DNA from: Paragyromitra xinjiangensis
Lineage: Eukaryota > Ascomycota > Pezizomycetes > Pezizales > Discinaceae
Reading direction: 5' to 3'
Assembly (NCBI GenBank): GCA_038503065.1
Contig: JBCAMK010000001.1
Coordinates: 1,054,001 to 1,118,000, forward strand
Length of the DNA: 64,000 bases
Shown here: piece after piece, positions 9,443-20,398 of the stretch
Position numbering within the stretch: the first letter of the stretch is position 1
Layout of the letters: each line of letters starts with the position of its first letter
Notes under the pieces: model-generated
The model's database searches: none
Seen by the model: the letters and a program-made list of their open reading frames with translations, nothing else
Told to the model about the DNA's origin: nothing
Translations under genes and position numbers: made by a program

Positions 9443-12246
9443 GCTTGCTATCTAGCGTAAATTATAAGTCCAATTAACGAAAGAAAAGAGTCTCCTGGAA
9501 TTAGAAGTAGTCCTTTATGTTCAATGGTGGGGAGTGTAGTACCCAGCTCTGAAAGAATTAGAATACAACAATGAGATAAGGCAATGGAAAACCGGTAACC
9601 ACTGTTCCTTATATTCAAGGCTGGTCCGGCCAGTATATCTATGAATTCGAGCGGCAGTTATAGAGAAGGAAGTGTTGAATCGTTGAATCTTGAAGTTCTA
9701 CCAGCAGACGTCATGTGAAGCCAGCGGCAAAGACAATTATTGAACGATCTTCGTCTAACGACACGGGCCGGCCCGTGCGAACGAGTGAGCGGATAAGTGA
9801 ATGTGTGTGTTGTTGGCGTATTTCAGGAGCAAGCGGGAAAATCAGTTAACCGGTAAATGAGTCGCCCGTTTTCATGGTCATCCCATTTAAGAGGCAGAAA
9901 AAAAACAACCAAAATCAGCAGTTATTCTCTGCTTAACCAAACGATAGACTAAACCGGCAGCAAAAAATTAAAACGCCTCTCATTAAGCGGTGAGTATATA
10001 TAGTTTGAACCATTTTTTAAAAGCATCTGCAGAGAACAACAAACACAATGCTGCGGGACGGGAACCAAAACGATCCAACCAAATGCTGTTAAAACATACG
10101 TGTACCTGCGTGGGGCAACTAAGCCTTGGGAAGGGAAACAAATTCCCCTTCGCTCGTCTGCATGCACGGTTTAACTGGCGAGTCATGGGTGACCACATCG
10201 CATATCAGGGCCTACAAAACCATGCAGGGAGGGTGTTGGGTGTCCGGGGAAGTGAAAAAATGCACCACGCAGGTGTTACCCCTGTTATGAACAGGGGCAA
10301 CGTTGAGCCGCACCCACACGAGGCTTGTATCATGATGAAAAGGCGTATGGTACTCTACATGTGTGCAAGTACCGAAACTGTCAGCCCAGCATTATAGAGA
10401 CTATTGGAGGAGCTCATGCGATACTCGTGACTTTGGACACAACAAGTTGAGGTGTTGATGAGGAATTGCCGTGTTGGTTCCAGTGGATTCTAGATTCCGT
10501 CTAGCGGAGGGCGCCGTCGGGCGTTTTACGATTCTGGTCGAATATGTATCTACACGGAGAGCATATTCTCAAACCGTCGAAAGTGTAGAGAACGCTGAAA
10601 AGACGTTTTACGAGAGGCTGTGGCCCACATGTTCGCTAAACACGCGATGAGCCATGACCGGTTATGCTGAAACCTAACCCTCTGGTCTGGACATTCCGAG
10701 GGTCTGGTTACCGGTTACCCAAGGCACTGTCTCCTGTCTTCTTGTTCCTAAGTGTTTTCCTTTTTCTTCATCCTCTTTTAAAACTATTCTCGCCAAAATT
10801 CATTAATATTCATAAATGCCATTAGGCTTTTGGGATCGCAGTGATCCGGCAATGCACAGCCTAGGGCAGGTCAACGAAAGGCTTATTGCTGTGATGAGAA
10901 AAAGCCAAGATATGCACTTTGAGGATTCGTGGAGCTTCCGATCCCCCGCGGCTCATCCTTGAATACCCTCCATAAAATACCAAGTTCCACATCGTTCATG
11001 GGCCATCACTCGTGCTTCGACAGCAATGGCAGCCGTTACCGCTTCCAGACTAGCCCACATATCCCCTCACTTCTCTGGGCGCTTATAAATTTCTCGCAGC
11101 AATTCACAGCTCACCTGATACTCCTCCCAACTCGAGGCTTTTTCTCTTATCGATTTGCTGTCTTTCCTTCAGGAGGGGTTTTGACACGTTGACCTGGCGC
11201 ACTTATTACAGATTTAGCCTATGATAGGTTGTTCTCTTCGCCCTTCCCATCACGGAACAAACCAATAATTGGTCTGCTATATCCCTCCCCTCACAGAGGT
11301 TCGCTCCATCTAAAATGTTCTAAAGGTGGTTTTATTTCGCTTTACAAACGTAAGATGCTTATCTGGCTCCCTGTGAGCGGTGAGTTTTTGAATGTTTCTC
11401 TTCGGGTTTCGTGCCAAAAAGAAAAATTCGATTGTAAAATGAGCCTGCATTGGAGATACGGCAAATCCTCATGGACATGTACACTTGTAAATTGAAGCAC
11501 CTAATCGCCTCCGGACCCCGGAACGATGCCATTCAGTCCCTCAAATGCAATGCACTATGAGGTAGAGTACTCGGGGTTTGGGATACGGATCGGGCGAAAC
11601 AGATTGGATTTAAGATTAGAAGGGATTTAAGACTATTCCATCTATTGTACCCAGCATTGTGTATGTATCATGTAAAGGTTGGAATTTGGTATAATAGGGT
11701 TAGGGGTCTTGGTGGGTTTTGATTACATGACCTCCTCGTGGTCTCTTCTTGAAGGCTGAAGTGACCCCCATCCTCAGCGCGGTCTGGGCCACTACCTCGG
11801 TGTCTAGAATCCACTTCTAATAAATATAGTTGCTGGATCTGGAGTAGGGTGTATAGTGGATGCCTTCCCGTAATATTTAGAGCACTTCAGGCAAGCGAAA
11901 GCCGGAATTCAGGCCATAACTTCAACAAGACTTGATTCAATGATTACTAATAAATTCTTTTTTCACAGCAGCATTTTAATATGCCAGGCCATAACGGCCC
12001 TGCCAAAAAACATCGCTTTTCCATCATTCTTAGAATGGCGACCATGGAACTAGCGTAGGCGATTTCCCTTCTGGTGTGGTTTATGGTTGCCATGACAGAT
12101 CATTTCCCTCTAGGGATCAGATATCTGGGGACCCCTCACCATGAAGTTAGATCAGTTGCCTGGGGTGTCTCAGCCCACTTTCCTACTCTGAAGCGGTTCA
12201 GATTCCTACAGGAAGGCATTCAGTCTCGTTGAACCTATTTTAAAAG
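9443..12246. other. Intergenic region between ferric reductase and alpha/beta hydrolase
   Basis: The genes on both sides are transcribed outward, so this 2.8-kb stretch should hold both promoters. I recognised no gene; the longest open frames (for example 9990-10397) have no family features. A perfect 16-bp palindrome lies at 9762-9777. Confidence 0.5.
9762..9777. promoter_or_regulatory. Perfect 16-bp GC-rich palindrome
   Basis: CACGGGCCGGCCCGTG reads identically on both strands. It lies about 320 bp upstream of the proposed ferric reductase ATG. A symmetric site could bind a dimeric regulator, such as a zinc-cluster or other metal-responsive factor, but no known consensus was matched with confidence. 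Confidence 0.35.
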
Positions 12247-13480
12247 ATGTCAATCCTTTACGAGATCCCCTCAAACGTCCAGTCTCTTAGTCAGCCAAGT
12301 GCTGAGTGGATTGGAGTGAGTTCATACTTTACTTGGACGAGTTCATACTAACCAATGAGTTACAATCCTATAGTTACCACCATCAGCACTCCTTCCAGCA
12401 GATTCCCTCGATGATATCGCTATCGTTCGGGAACGCCGTATACAAACCCTCAAGGCTTACTTAGAAGCCGGTCCGGACTATTTAGGTACCATTTATCTTC
12501 TCAATTCAACTGTTTTACATCCCACACAAAACTCGATCTAACCAGAAACGATTCAATTTCTGCAGGGGAAACAAACGTCCAAGCAACAGACACTTCGTTT
12601 CTCAACTCAGCCAACGTCACACTACCTATCAGGATCTACACACCCAAGAACGACCCTCCAAACCAAACATATCCAGTCCTCCTCTGGTTTTACGGCGGTG
12701 GCTTTGTATTCGGTTGTAATCTAGGCGATGACGAGCTACTCCGCTATATCTCCCACCACTCCCATATCATCGTTATATCCGCCAGCTACCGTCTCGCACC
12801 AGAACACCCCTTCCCTGCAGCGATAGAAGACGCCTGGTCCGCTGCGCTGTGGATCCGCGATAATAAAAACCTGCGTGTTGACTGTAACCAGGGTTTCTAC
12901 GTCGGTGGTATTTCAGCTGGTGGGAATCTAGCGGCTGTTGTTGCGAGGCGAGCTCGGGATCGTGAATCAGAGGGTGTGAAAATTGACGGCCAGTTGCTGG
13001 GGTTTCCTTGGTTGTGTTCTATTCGTGATTATGGGTTCCCAGCGAGACTGGTGGAGCTGGAGGCGATCAATGAATGTGCGGATGCTCCGTTGTTGAGTAA
13101 GGCGGGGTTGCATATGTTGGAGGTCTTGTATGGGTTACCGAATCCTCGGAATCCGGACTTTTCGCCACTGTGGGATGAGAGGGAGCTGAAGGGGTTACCG
13201 AAGGCTGCTGTTTTTGTGGCTGGGATGGATCCGTTACGGGATGATGGAATTGCGTATTGGATGGCGTTGGAGAAGGAGGGTCCTGGCCCGAAGATAAGAA
13301 TGTTCGGTTTTTCATGATCTGCTTTACTTGATTATGAGAAACAACACTAATGGATTTTCTCCGAGTAGATTTCCAGGGATGCCTCACGCTTTCCACCGGT
13401 TTAAGGATATGGAGACAGCACGGGAATTCAAGAAACATATGGTTATCGGGCTGCGAGAGTTGATGCAATCAAGGGGCTAG
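12247..13480 (+). CDS. Alpha/beta hydrolase fold-3 (HSL-type) esterase/lipase
   Basis: Serine esterase of the hormone-sensitive-lipase group. Exons are 12247-12315, 12374-12485, 12566-13306 and 13377-13480, all with matching phases, giving 341 residues. The core holds VLLWFYGGGFVFG (oxyanion region, residues 98-110), YRLAPEHPFPAAIED (135-149), the nucleophile elbow GGISAGGN with S177, the acid D282 in AGMDPLRDD, and the catalytic H311 in MPHAFH. The usual HGGG oxyanion motif is YGGG here. The last intron uses an acceptor inside TTTCCAG; it removes the Pro normally preceding GMPH, so the exact joint deserves checking. No signal peptide, so probably cytosolic. It converges on the P450 gene with 71 bp between stops, which suggests, but does not show, a joint metabolic role. 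Confidence 0.92.
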
Positions 13481-13551
13481 CACAGTGATCTATAATCCAT
13501 ATACCAACCCAGATAAATTCGTTACTCCAAACGCCATTCCCCATCCACCGT

Positions 13552-15550
13552 TCATTCCATTCCCCGTTCAGTGAGAATAAGCTCAATCTTCCCTAGATAC
13601 ATAATAAACATATCTACCGCGTCCCTGAATACCTTCTCCTCACTAGTGCCCTCAGCCAGCTGGAACGAAAACCGACGTATCATCCTGGCGACTAGAATTC
13701 GAAGTTGCATGTATGCGTAAGGTTTACCAACACAACTCCATGTGCCTGATTTCATAAAACCATAAGTTAAAGCCACCTCGAAACAACAGACGGGTCAGAT
13801 TACCTGTCCAAAATGGTAAAAAGACTTTTTGCTTGTGCGTTAATGGGTATTCTTGTGGTTTATACCATCTCTCCGGGATGAACTCTGTTGGTTTTTCGAA
13901 GTACCGGGGATCTGTTTATTCGGGTTTTAGATATCCATCTCCCCAACTCTGTAGGGAAAGGTTTGCGAACGTACCTCTTGCTGAAGTGAACTGTGAAAGG
14001 TAGATAACTGTTCCCCCAGGAACATACGTGCCATCTATCATTAACCCACCAGGAGGGGCCATTCTCTGCGGACTCATGGGCACTACAGGATTTATCCGCA
14101 GAGCTTCACGGATGACACCCTCTAGATATTGTGTATTCGGACAACCACCAAAAGCGAGCTCTTTGAATAATTTTTCCTCATTGCCGCCATAGGCTGCGTA
14201 AAGAGCATCAATCTCTTCCTGAAGTTTTTTCTGTTGTTGCTGGTTGTTTGCCATATAGAAAAATATGTTCGCGAGGGTAGCAGCCGTGGTGTCGCTATTT
14301 TTTCCTTAGCAAAGTGACCTCGATTAGGTGGAGGTTGGGGATATCATACCTTCCTGCTAGAATAGCTGTCCTTGTTTCCATCATCATGCTGGCTGCACCA
14401 GCGCCTTTTTGGTTATCGTCGGCAGACAAGAGCCATGAAAAGAGATCCTTTCTTTCAGGGTTTCTCTACTCAGACCCACACGTCAGCTTGCCCATATCTT
14501 ATAACAGTCGTATACACCACACCGTACCTGTTTCCTCTCCGCAGCCACATCATCACACCACTTCAAAAAACTTTTATACTCCCTATTCAAAAACGGGAAA
14601 AGATCCAAGATCCTAGTCATATACGGCACATGACCAAACACCACCACCCCAGCCTGAGAAGCCCGGGTTATACGCATATAATAATCCTCCCTCTCATGAT
14701 CATCCTTCCCATAAGTTGGCAAAACCCTGAACGACTTACTGAACGATACTTCCCCCATACTATCCCACATATAGTAATTACAGTAGTCTGTGATATTCAC
14801 CTGTTCCTTCGTCGCAAGGATTGAAAGCAGCTCTGTAGATCGGGTGATTATCCCCGGGAGATATTCTCTGATAGCATCCTCAGTGAAAGCGCGATCCCAG
14901 ATCCGTCTACGGACTTTATGGGCTTCTCGACTGCGGGTGAGATGTGTCCCGGGGTTGGGAAGACCGATGTTATACCAGGGACCTTTGCCGGATTTTACAA
15001 CGAGGGGGACTGCGGTAGAGCTGATGATCGAGAGCTCGTTTGGGCCTGAGTGGGAGGTTAGTAAGATGGTACTAAAGTAGCGGGAATGGAGGCACTTACC
15101 TAATCTCACAAAATCACCGTACTTCTGGTGTAAATCGCGAACTAAATAGTGGTATTGAAAAGACTCCGTTGTCTTCATTACCGACCACCATTTTGTAGTT
15201 CGGGCCATTACAGGTCCAGGAAACTTCCGTAGAGGGTGGAGGAATAGCCTGTAGGTTAGAATACTCACTACTAGACCTGAGAGAAAGCTGCTCCATATCG
15301 TAGCTGTGGTGATTGCGGACTGGAGGATAGGTATTCCCAAGTGGAAGTAGAAACCCGCAAAGATAGAGAGCGGGATGAGGAAAATCCCGAGGAATATTTG
15401 CTGTGCGAGATGGTCGAGTTCTCCGTGGATAAAAAATACAATGTGGGATGTGAGCCCGGATAGAGCTGAAATAACTGCTAGTTTGGATACAGGCCAGGTG
15501 GAGACCTCACTAAAGCCCCTGCTAAGCTGCGCTATCAGAAAAGTAGCCAT
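13552..15550 (-). CDS. Cytochrome P450 monooxygenase (tryprostatin B 6-hydroxylase-like group)
   Basis: Heme-thiolate monooxygenase, probably in the ER membrane. Six exons: 15550-15100, 15045-14528, 14465-14350, 14294-13975, 13911-13804 and 13745-13552; every phase agrees, giving 568 residues. The I-helix AGSDTT spans the third intron (about residues 360-365), ExxR is EALR at 425-428, PERW follows in FEKPTEFIPERWY, and the heme loop FWTGTWSCVGKP has ligand C509. The N-terminus is unusually long and hydrophobic, with about four possible membrane segments before LFLHPLRKFPGP, as in fungal CYPs annotated as tryprostatin B 6-hydroxylase. That name reflects sequence resemblance only; the substrate is unknown. 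The first intron (54 nt) is a multiple of three without stops, so a naive reading would retain it; splicing restores the VRLGPNELSI junction. Confidence 0.95.
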
Positions 15551-16568
15551 TTTTTTCGAGTATGTGGGGATAGAAGAAGGAAGGTTTTGGGGTGGGGAAG
15601 GTCTTTAGGGTAAGTTATCGTCCGCGGGGCGATACTTCGTGCTTCCCAGGAGGTTTTTTATATCTCGATTATATCTAGCAACCAGCCTTAACAAAACTAA
15701 AATATCGTCCTCTCAGCTCATGGTATTATAATTAGGAAAAAACACCGTATCCGAGACAAAAAACGTCAACACAAAACAGCATCCGTCAGCACCCAGTGCT
15801 AGCTTGGTACTCACCGGATGTCAGCCACAACCGGGTAGGAATCCACCAAAAGCTTGTTTGTGACAACCAAATTGATGGATGAGGAAAAATATAACTCGTC
15901 TATCTTTTGTAACTATTTCTGTTGCTGCCTTGCCGTATGCAGGTTTCGGTGTGCCTGCAATCGCAATCTTAAAAAAAGCCGTTTAATGGACCTGTAATAA
16001 TTTAATTTCATGAGTAATAATTATCTGATCTGCAAAGAATGAGAGTATTGGCCAGGGTACGCAAAATACCGGTCGAGAACACAGTAATTCAAAAACTGAT
16101 CTAACTGCTTACAATCTACCATTGTCTTCTGAATAAGCAATACTGAAACGATTGTGACCGGGACTGCAGGTAAACTGACGTTTAAACCAATTCCATCTAC
16201 AAAAATATTTTCTATCCGGACTAAAAACACTAGGCATCTTCGCATCACCAATGAGCACCCCCGAATCCCATCATCACTGATATGATCTCCAGGTCGGTTC
16301 ATTAATAGATCCTTTTAACTCAAGGTTTTACAGCGGGTCAGTCGGGCTGTCTCAATCTAGCTGACTGAAATAATACTCCCTGTTGATAATCGAAATAGCA
16401 GAGCAACTAAAAAATGTTATATTATCCTATTAGATAGGTCAGGTAGAATGCCATGCCTCACAACATCGGGCTTATACAGATGAGGCAAAAGAAGGCAACG
16501 GGCAGATAGACTATTAGCGGAGCTTCCCGTACAGATCCAACTAGAGTGTTGTGATATTAGGGCGCGAA

Positions 16569-16730
16569 GGGAGGAATAGAAGACTAGGTTGCTTGCTTGC
16601 TTGCTAGAGGCGAGCAGTACGGCCCCTATCTAAATAGCCCTCAGGTGCCCGTGCACCCGTGTGCTTGGGTGCCTGCCTCTCAATCATTTCCGACCCCGAA
16701 GCCACGCCGTATTAGGAAGCATCTCCAACA
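16569..16730 (+). repeat. Dispersed repeat, copy B
   Basis: It begins GGGAGGAATAGAAGAC and contains four TTGC units, CCCCTATCTAAATAGCCC, a CCCGTGCACCCGTG run, and CAATCATTTCCGACCCCGAA. It ends AGCATCTCCAACA, after which it diverges from copies A and C, so it lacks the TCGAGTGA terminus and appears truncated. Confidence 0.85.
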
Positions 16731-17210
16731 CTCCAACACTTCCTAATACCCATATATCCAAATCTTCTAGAGTAAAGGAAAGAACAGAACCACGGCAGCC
16801 TCGATAAACTCCTCCAAAACCCTATGGGAAAAATACGGTAGGGAAAGAGGCTCCGAATACACAGCTCTATAGACTTTAGTAGGAAATCCACCAATAGGAC
16901 CACATGCTCAGGATCCCACTCATTCTGTACTTCAATCGGCTGCGTACAGCATACGGGGTAGCTTGTTTCATATTATCGTTTCTTCAATAGATTGCGTGTG
17001 GTGTACGGCGTACGGCTTATTTTGTTCATTCTGTGTAGCAGCCAGGAAGGTGATAGATCTGCAACCCCATCAACACAACGCTTGTATCATAGCAACTGGG
17101 TTTCTATATCATGATAGGATTCTTAGCCTGCAAGTCACGCTCGACTTTATCGTTCAAGGGACTTGGTAGTCAATAGATAGACCAACTCGGGGTCATCAAA
17201 TCATAGTAGT

Positions 17211-17344
17211 AATCTCAGGTGGGGCTCCCACGGGTTCGCCGCTAGGGCCACATAATAATCTCAACTTAGGCGGGCTCCCACAGGCTCACCAAACCACATA
17301 TTCTCAGGTAGGGCTCCCACAGGTTCATCAGGCCCCACAAATAA
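17211..17344 (+). repeat. Imperfect tandem repeat (GGGCTCCCACAGG units)
   Basis: Three imperfect units share CTCAGGT-GGGCTCCCAC-GGTTC; the GGCTCCCA core starts at 17223, 17273 and 17312. Spacing is 50 and 39 bp, so the array is degenerate. No coding role is apparent. Confidence 0.65.
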
Positions 17345-17857
17345 CTTGCCACTAGTTCTCTAGACCACGACACAGGTGGACAGGTAGGCAGGTGAGTAGG
17401 AAGGGAAGATAGGCAAGAGCCGCAAAGGAAGACTTAAAGTTTAACACTACTCCGTCGATTATGTGGTGTAACAGATAGTTGACTCTATCCCTGCTGTCAC
17501 CCACCGGTTCTTTGCTTCATATTCAGGCTTAATCTTTGCCCGCGGACCGGCGTTGGAACGCCTGTCTGCAGGTTGAAAAAGGTCAGGAGATAGCGAGCCA
17601 GATGAATAGGAGGCAGCGAGATCAAAGCAGCGAGATCGGAAGGCAAGAGGCAACGAGCCCAGGAAGTGTAAGATCGAAGGGCACTAAGCTGAGGGATCGA
17701 AAGGTTGAGAGAGAAGTGAGGTTGGCGAGCGAGCTCAGAGGTAGTGAGGCTCAAAAATGCAGCTCAAATAAGGTTTGGAGGGTATATCGAGGTATAGGGG
17801 CAACATAGAGCGGATGGCTATCGGCGCAAAGCCGGACCCATAACCCGTTGTAATATT

Positions 17858-18037
17858 GGAGGAATAGAAGACTCGATTGCTTGCTAGGGGTGGTACGGCC
17901 CCTATCTAAATAGCTCTCTCGGGTGCCCGAGTGCCCGTGTGCTCGGATGCTTGTCTCTCAATCATTTCCGACCCCGAAGCCACGCCCCGTATTGGGAAGT
18001 ATCTCCAACATAGAGCCCTTAGCGCAATCGAGTGACA
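17858..18037 (+). repeat. Dispersed repeat, copy C
   Basis: Same blocks as copies A and B: GGAGGAATAGAAGAC, CCCCTATCTAAATAGC, CGGGTGCCCGAGTGCCCG, CAATCATTTCCGACCCCGAA, then GGGAAGTATCTCCAACA. It continues with about 18 variable bases into ATCGAGTGACA, matching the end of copy A. That supports a natural boundary near 18037. Confidence 0.85.
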
Positions 18038-18321
18038 TTTTGTGAATATATTATAGTTATGAATTCTGGATTCGGGAACACACGGAGGAATGCATTATTT
18101 GTTGCATCAGAGTTGCGGGCAGCCGTGGACTGCCGATAACACTAAAGTGCCTAATAACCCTCACTCAATTGCAACCACTGGCGCACTAATGCTTGATGAA
18201 AAATAACAATCGGCAAATCTCCCTAGAATTCGAATATAAACATAACTACATTTAACGAAACCAAAAAACCGTTCAACTACATCATAACTCCATCTTTCTA
18301 TATCCATGCATCCAGTAACCC

Positions 18322-20398
18322 CTAATACCCAATAGTCCGCTTCGCCGAAACCGAACTAAGCCCCGGAATATCGATCGGGAAACACTTAGCAAACAACGGC
18401 TGCACGAATTTCTATATCACCACCAATGTCAATCACTACACAAGCTATCACTCAGATAATGGAATCCACATACGAAAAGGTTAACCGAGAAAAGAGTTCC
18501 CGCATCCAATATCTGACCTGGTCCAAACTTCCCATTCACGCTGAAGTCAAGCGCTATCGTCACATTGGAAGCAACCTTGAACCCAGTCTTCGAGGCTCCA
18601 GCTGTCTGGTCGCAGACACCAGCTTGATCTATACCCGATGTTAGCAGCGGAAAGAAGAACGAGATGTAGCGGGCTTACCAAATGCTGCGGTTAAGGCTGT
18701 GTCGACTCTGGGTAAGTTGAAGTTTAGGCCGGCTTCGAGTTTGCCAACACCTGTGATCACTGTTAATAACTGCCAGTTTAGGGGCGGGTTCTAACATACC
18801 CACAACATCCACACCAAAAGTAAGCTTAGGTCTAGAAACAGCTCCAATATTAAGAGTAGCTGAGCCGGAATTTATCTCGAATATCGGATCAAACGTCACA
18901 CCATCAAACCCCGTAGCGCTGCTAGCATCAACGTTCACAACGTTGGCCACGATACTTGCCGTATTCGGAAAAGAAGTCACGAGCCCAAACGTAAAGTTTG
19001 CAGTGCCAGCGATGCTAGATTCAACGGCTACTTCATAGCTTACTACAGCTCCCAGTTCGAAGATACCAGGCACAACGATACCAGCGCCTGGGATGGGGAA
19101 ACTTGCAATCTCCTTGGTGAGGTTCAAGCTTGGAGGGGCGACAGCTACTGATGCTGAAATTGTGGCTTCTAGTTCTAATTTGCTTTGGAAGTCTTGGGGT
19201 GAGGCGTTTATGGTGAGTTCTTGGACTTGGAAGTTGGTGACCGAGAGACTTCCGGCGACTTTGAACTTGCCGGTAATGAAGCAGTCGATACAGTCTACGA
19301 CGATGGTAGGTACGGTGCTTTGCTAAAGTTAACAGATATTTCAAGGTGGTAGGGTTTACTAGCATGTAGGAATATTCATACCTAATAGGATCCGTGAGAA
19401 CATTAAACCTCTGACCCTGCTGGCCAATAGTGACATCAAACGTAACCTCCTTATTAATCTGCCCACTTCCAACATCCGCGACGACATCACCAACAGTATC
19501 ACTAACAGCGTCCGCAGCATCCTTAACCCCATCCGTAACAGTATCCACAGCCTGTCCAGCACCATCAACGATATCGCCCGCAACATCTTTAGCCCCATCA
19601 ACCACATCATTGGCAACGTCTCCAACTTGATCAACAACATCCCCAGCTGCGTTTTTAAGATCATCAAAGAAACCACGGACTAATAAACGTCTGGTAGCAC
19701 CTGGAGCTACCACAGTACTTCCGAAGTTCATATCAAACGTCCCTGCAATTTCCGACCAGGGAGCGGTTTTCGCAGCAAGTGTAGTAATTAAGCTTACTTC
19801 GTCATTCGTTACGTTCGAAATACTATATAAAATCAGCAACCCCGAACCAAACTAATAAGATGGGCTCTACAAACGTGTATGCCTGTCTCTGATCCTCCGG
19901 ACCACATCCATCATGATTCGCGATAAGCAAAAAGCTATCCTCATCTTTCTCATTAATAACACCCCATTTCTGAACCGCAGCATCAAACGCGTCTTTAGAC
20001 TTAAATGTCAACGACATCGACCCATCATCACCCTTACAATCCACAGCAGACGTAAGACCGTCGAAACCCTCCATCATGACAACCAGCTGTCCGTCAGGTG
20101 CATAAAGTGTCATGTTTGCCAATAGAATGTTTCCATTTTCAGAAGGTGCACCGAAGATAAGATCAGCTTGAGGTGTGAGATCGAGTCGGGAGAAATCAGT
20201 AACGTCTCGAACGTGGAGACCGGCCGCGGATCTGAAGGTATCGATGTGGATGGGGCGGAGAATTTTTCCACCCACGTCGAAACCAAATCTCGAGACTGGT
20301 ACTAAGGTGTCCTGGTCTGCGGTTCGTCGGTTTATAGCGGCCGCTGAAGACAGCGCGATGCAGATACTGAGGGAACTGATGGTTGCGAAGAAATGCAT
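18322..20398 (-). CDS. Secreted protein with LEA-like repeats (DUF7029/DUF7223-like)
   Basis: Six exons with agreeing phases: 20398-19875, 19822-19382, 19317-18800, 18750-18679, 18628-18486 and 18411-18322, giving 595 residues. Residues 1-20 are a signal peptide (FFATISSLSICIALSSAAA). Residues about 100-175 form a domain with CKGDDGSMSLTF and a second Cys in NHDGCGPEDQRQAYT, which resembles the fungal DUF7029 module from memory. Residues about 227-294 are an alternating Asp/Val/Ala/Gly segment (units such as GDVVDQVGDVA and KDAADAVSDTVG) like LEA or apolipoprotein amphipathic repeats. The rest is beta-rich with VDCIDCF and ends near PLFAKCFPID. Molecular function is unknown; cell-surface or cell-wall association is an inference from secretion. 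The ATG at 20398 is the first ahead of the signal peptide. The third-exon acceptor (AAAG) was chosen on phase. Confidence 0.85.

Larger units (their letters stand above)
15551..18321. other. Repeat-bearing intergenic region
   Basis: No gene recognised. It holds dispersed-repeat copies B and C and the short tandem repeat at 17211-17344. The stretch 15960-16450 is A/T-rich and featureless. Open frames such as 16021-16302 and 17536-17808 show no family features. Confidence 0.5.

Noticed and set aside
9990..10397. 135-codon plus-strand ORF
   Set aside because: No recognisable motif and no start supported by anything other than length.
12247..20398. Secondary-metabolite gene cluster
   Set aside because: Only one P450 and one hydrolase are close together; no polyketide synthase, NRPS, terpene cyclase, transporter or cluster regulator is nearby.
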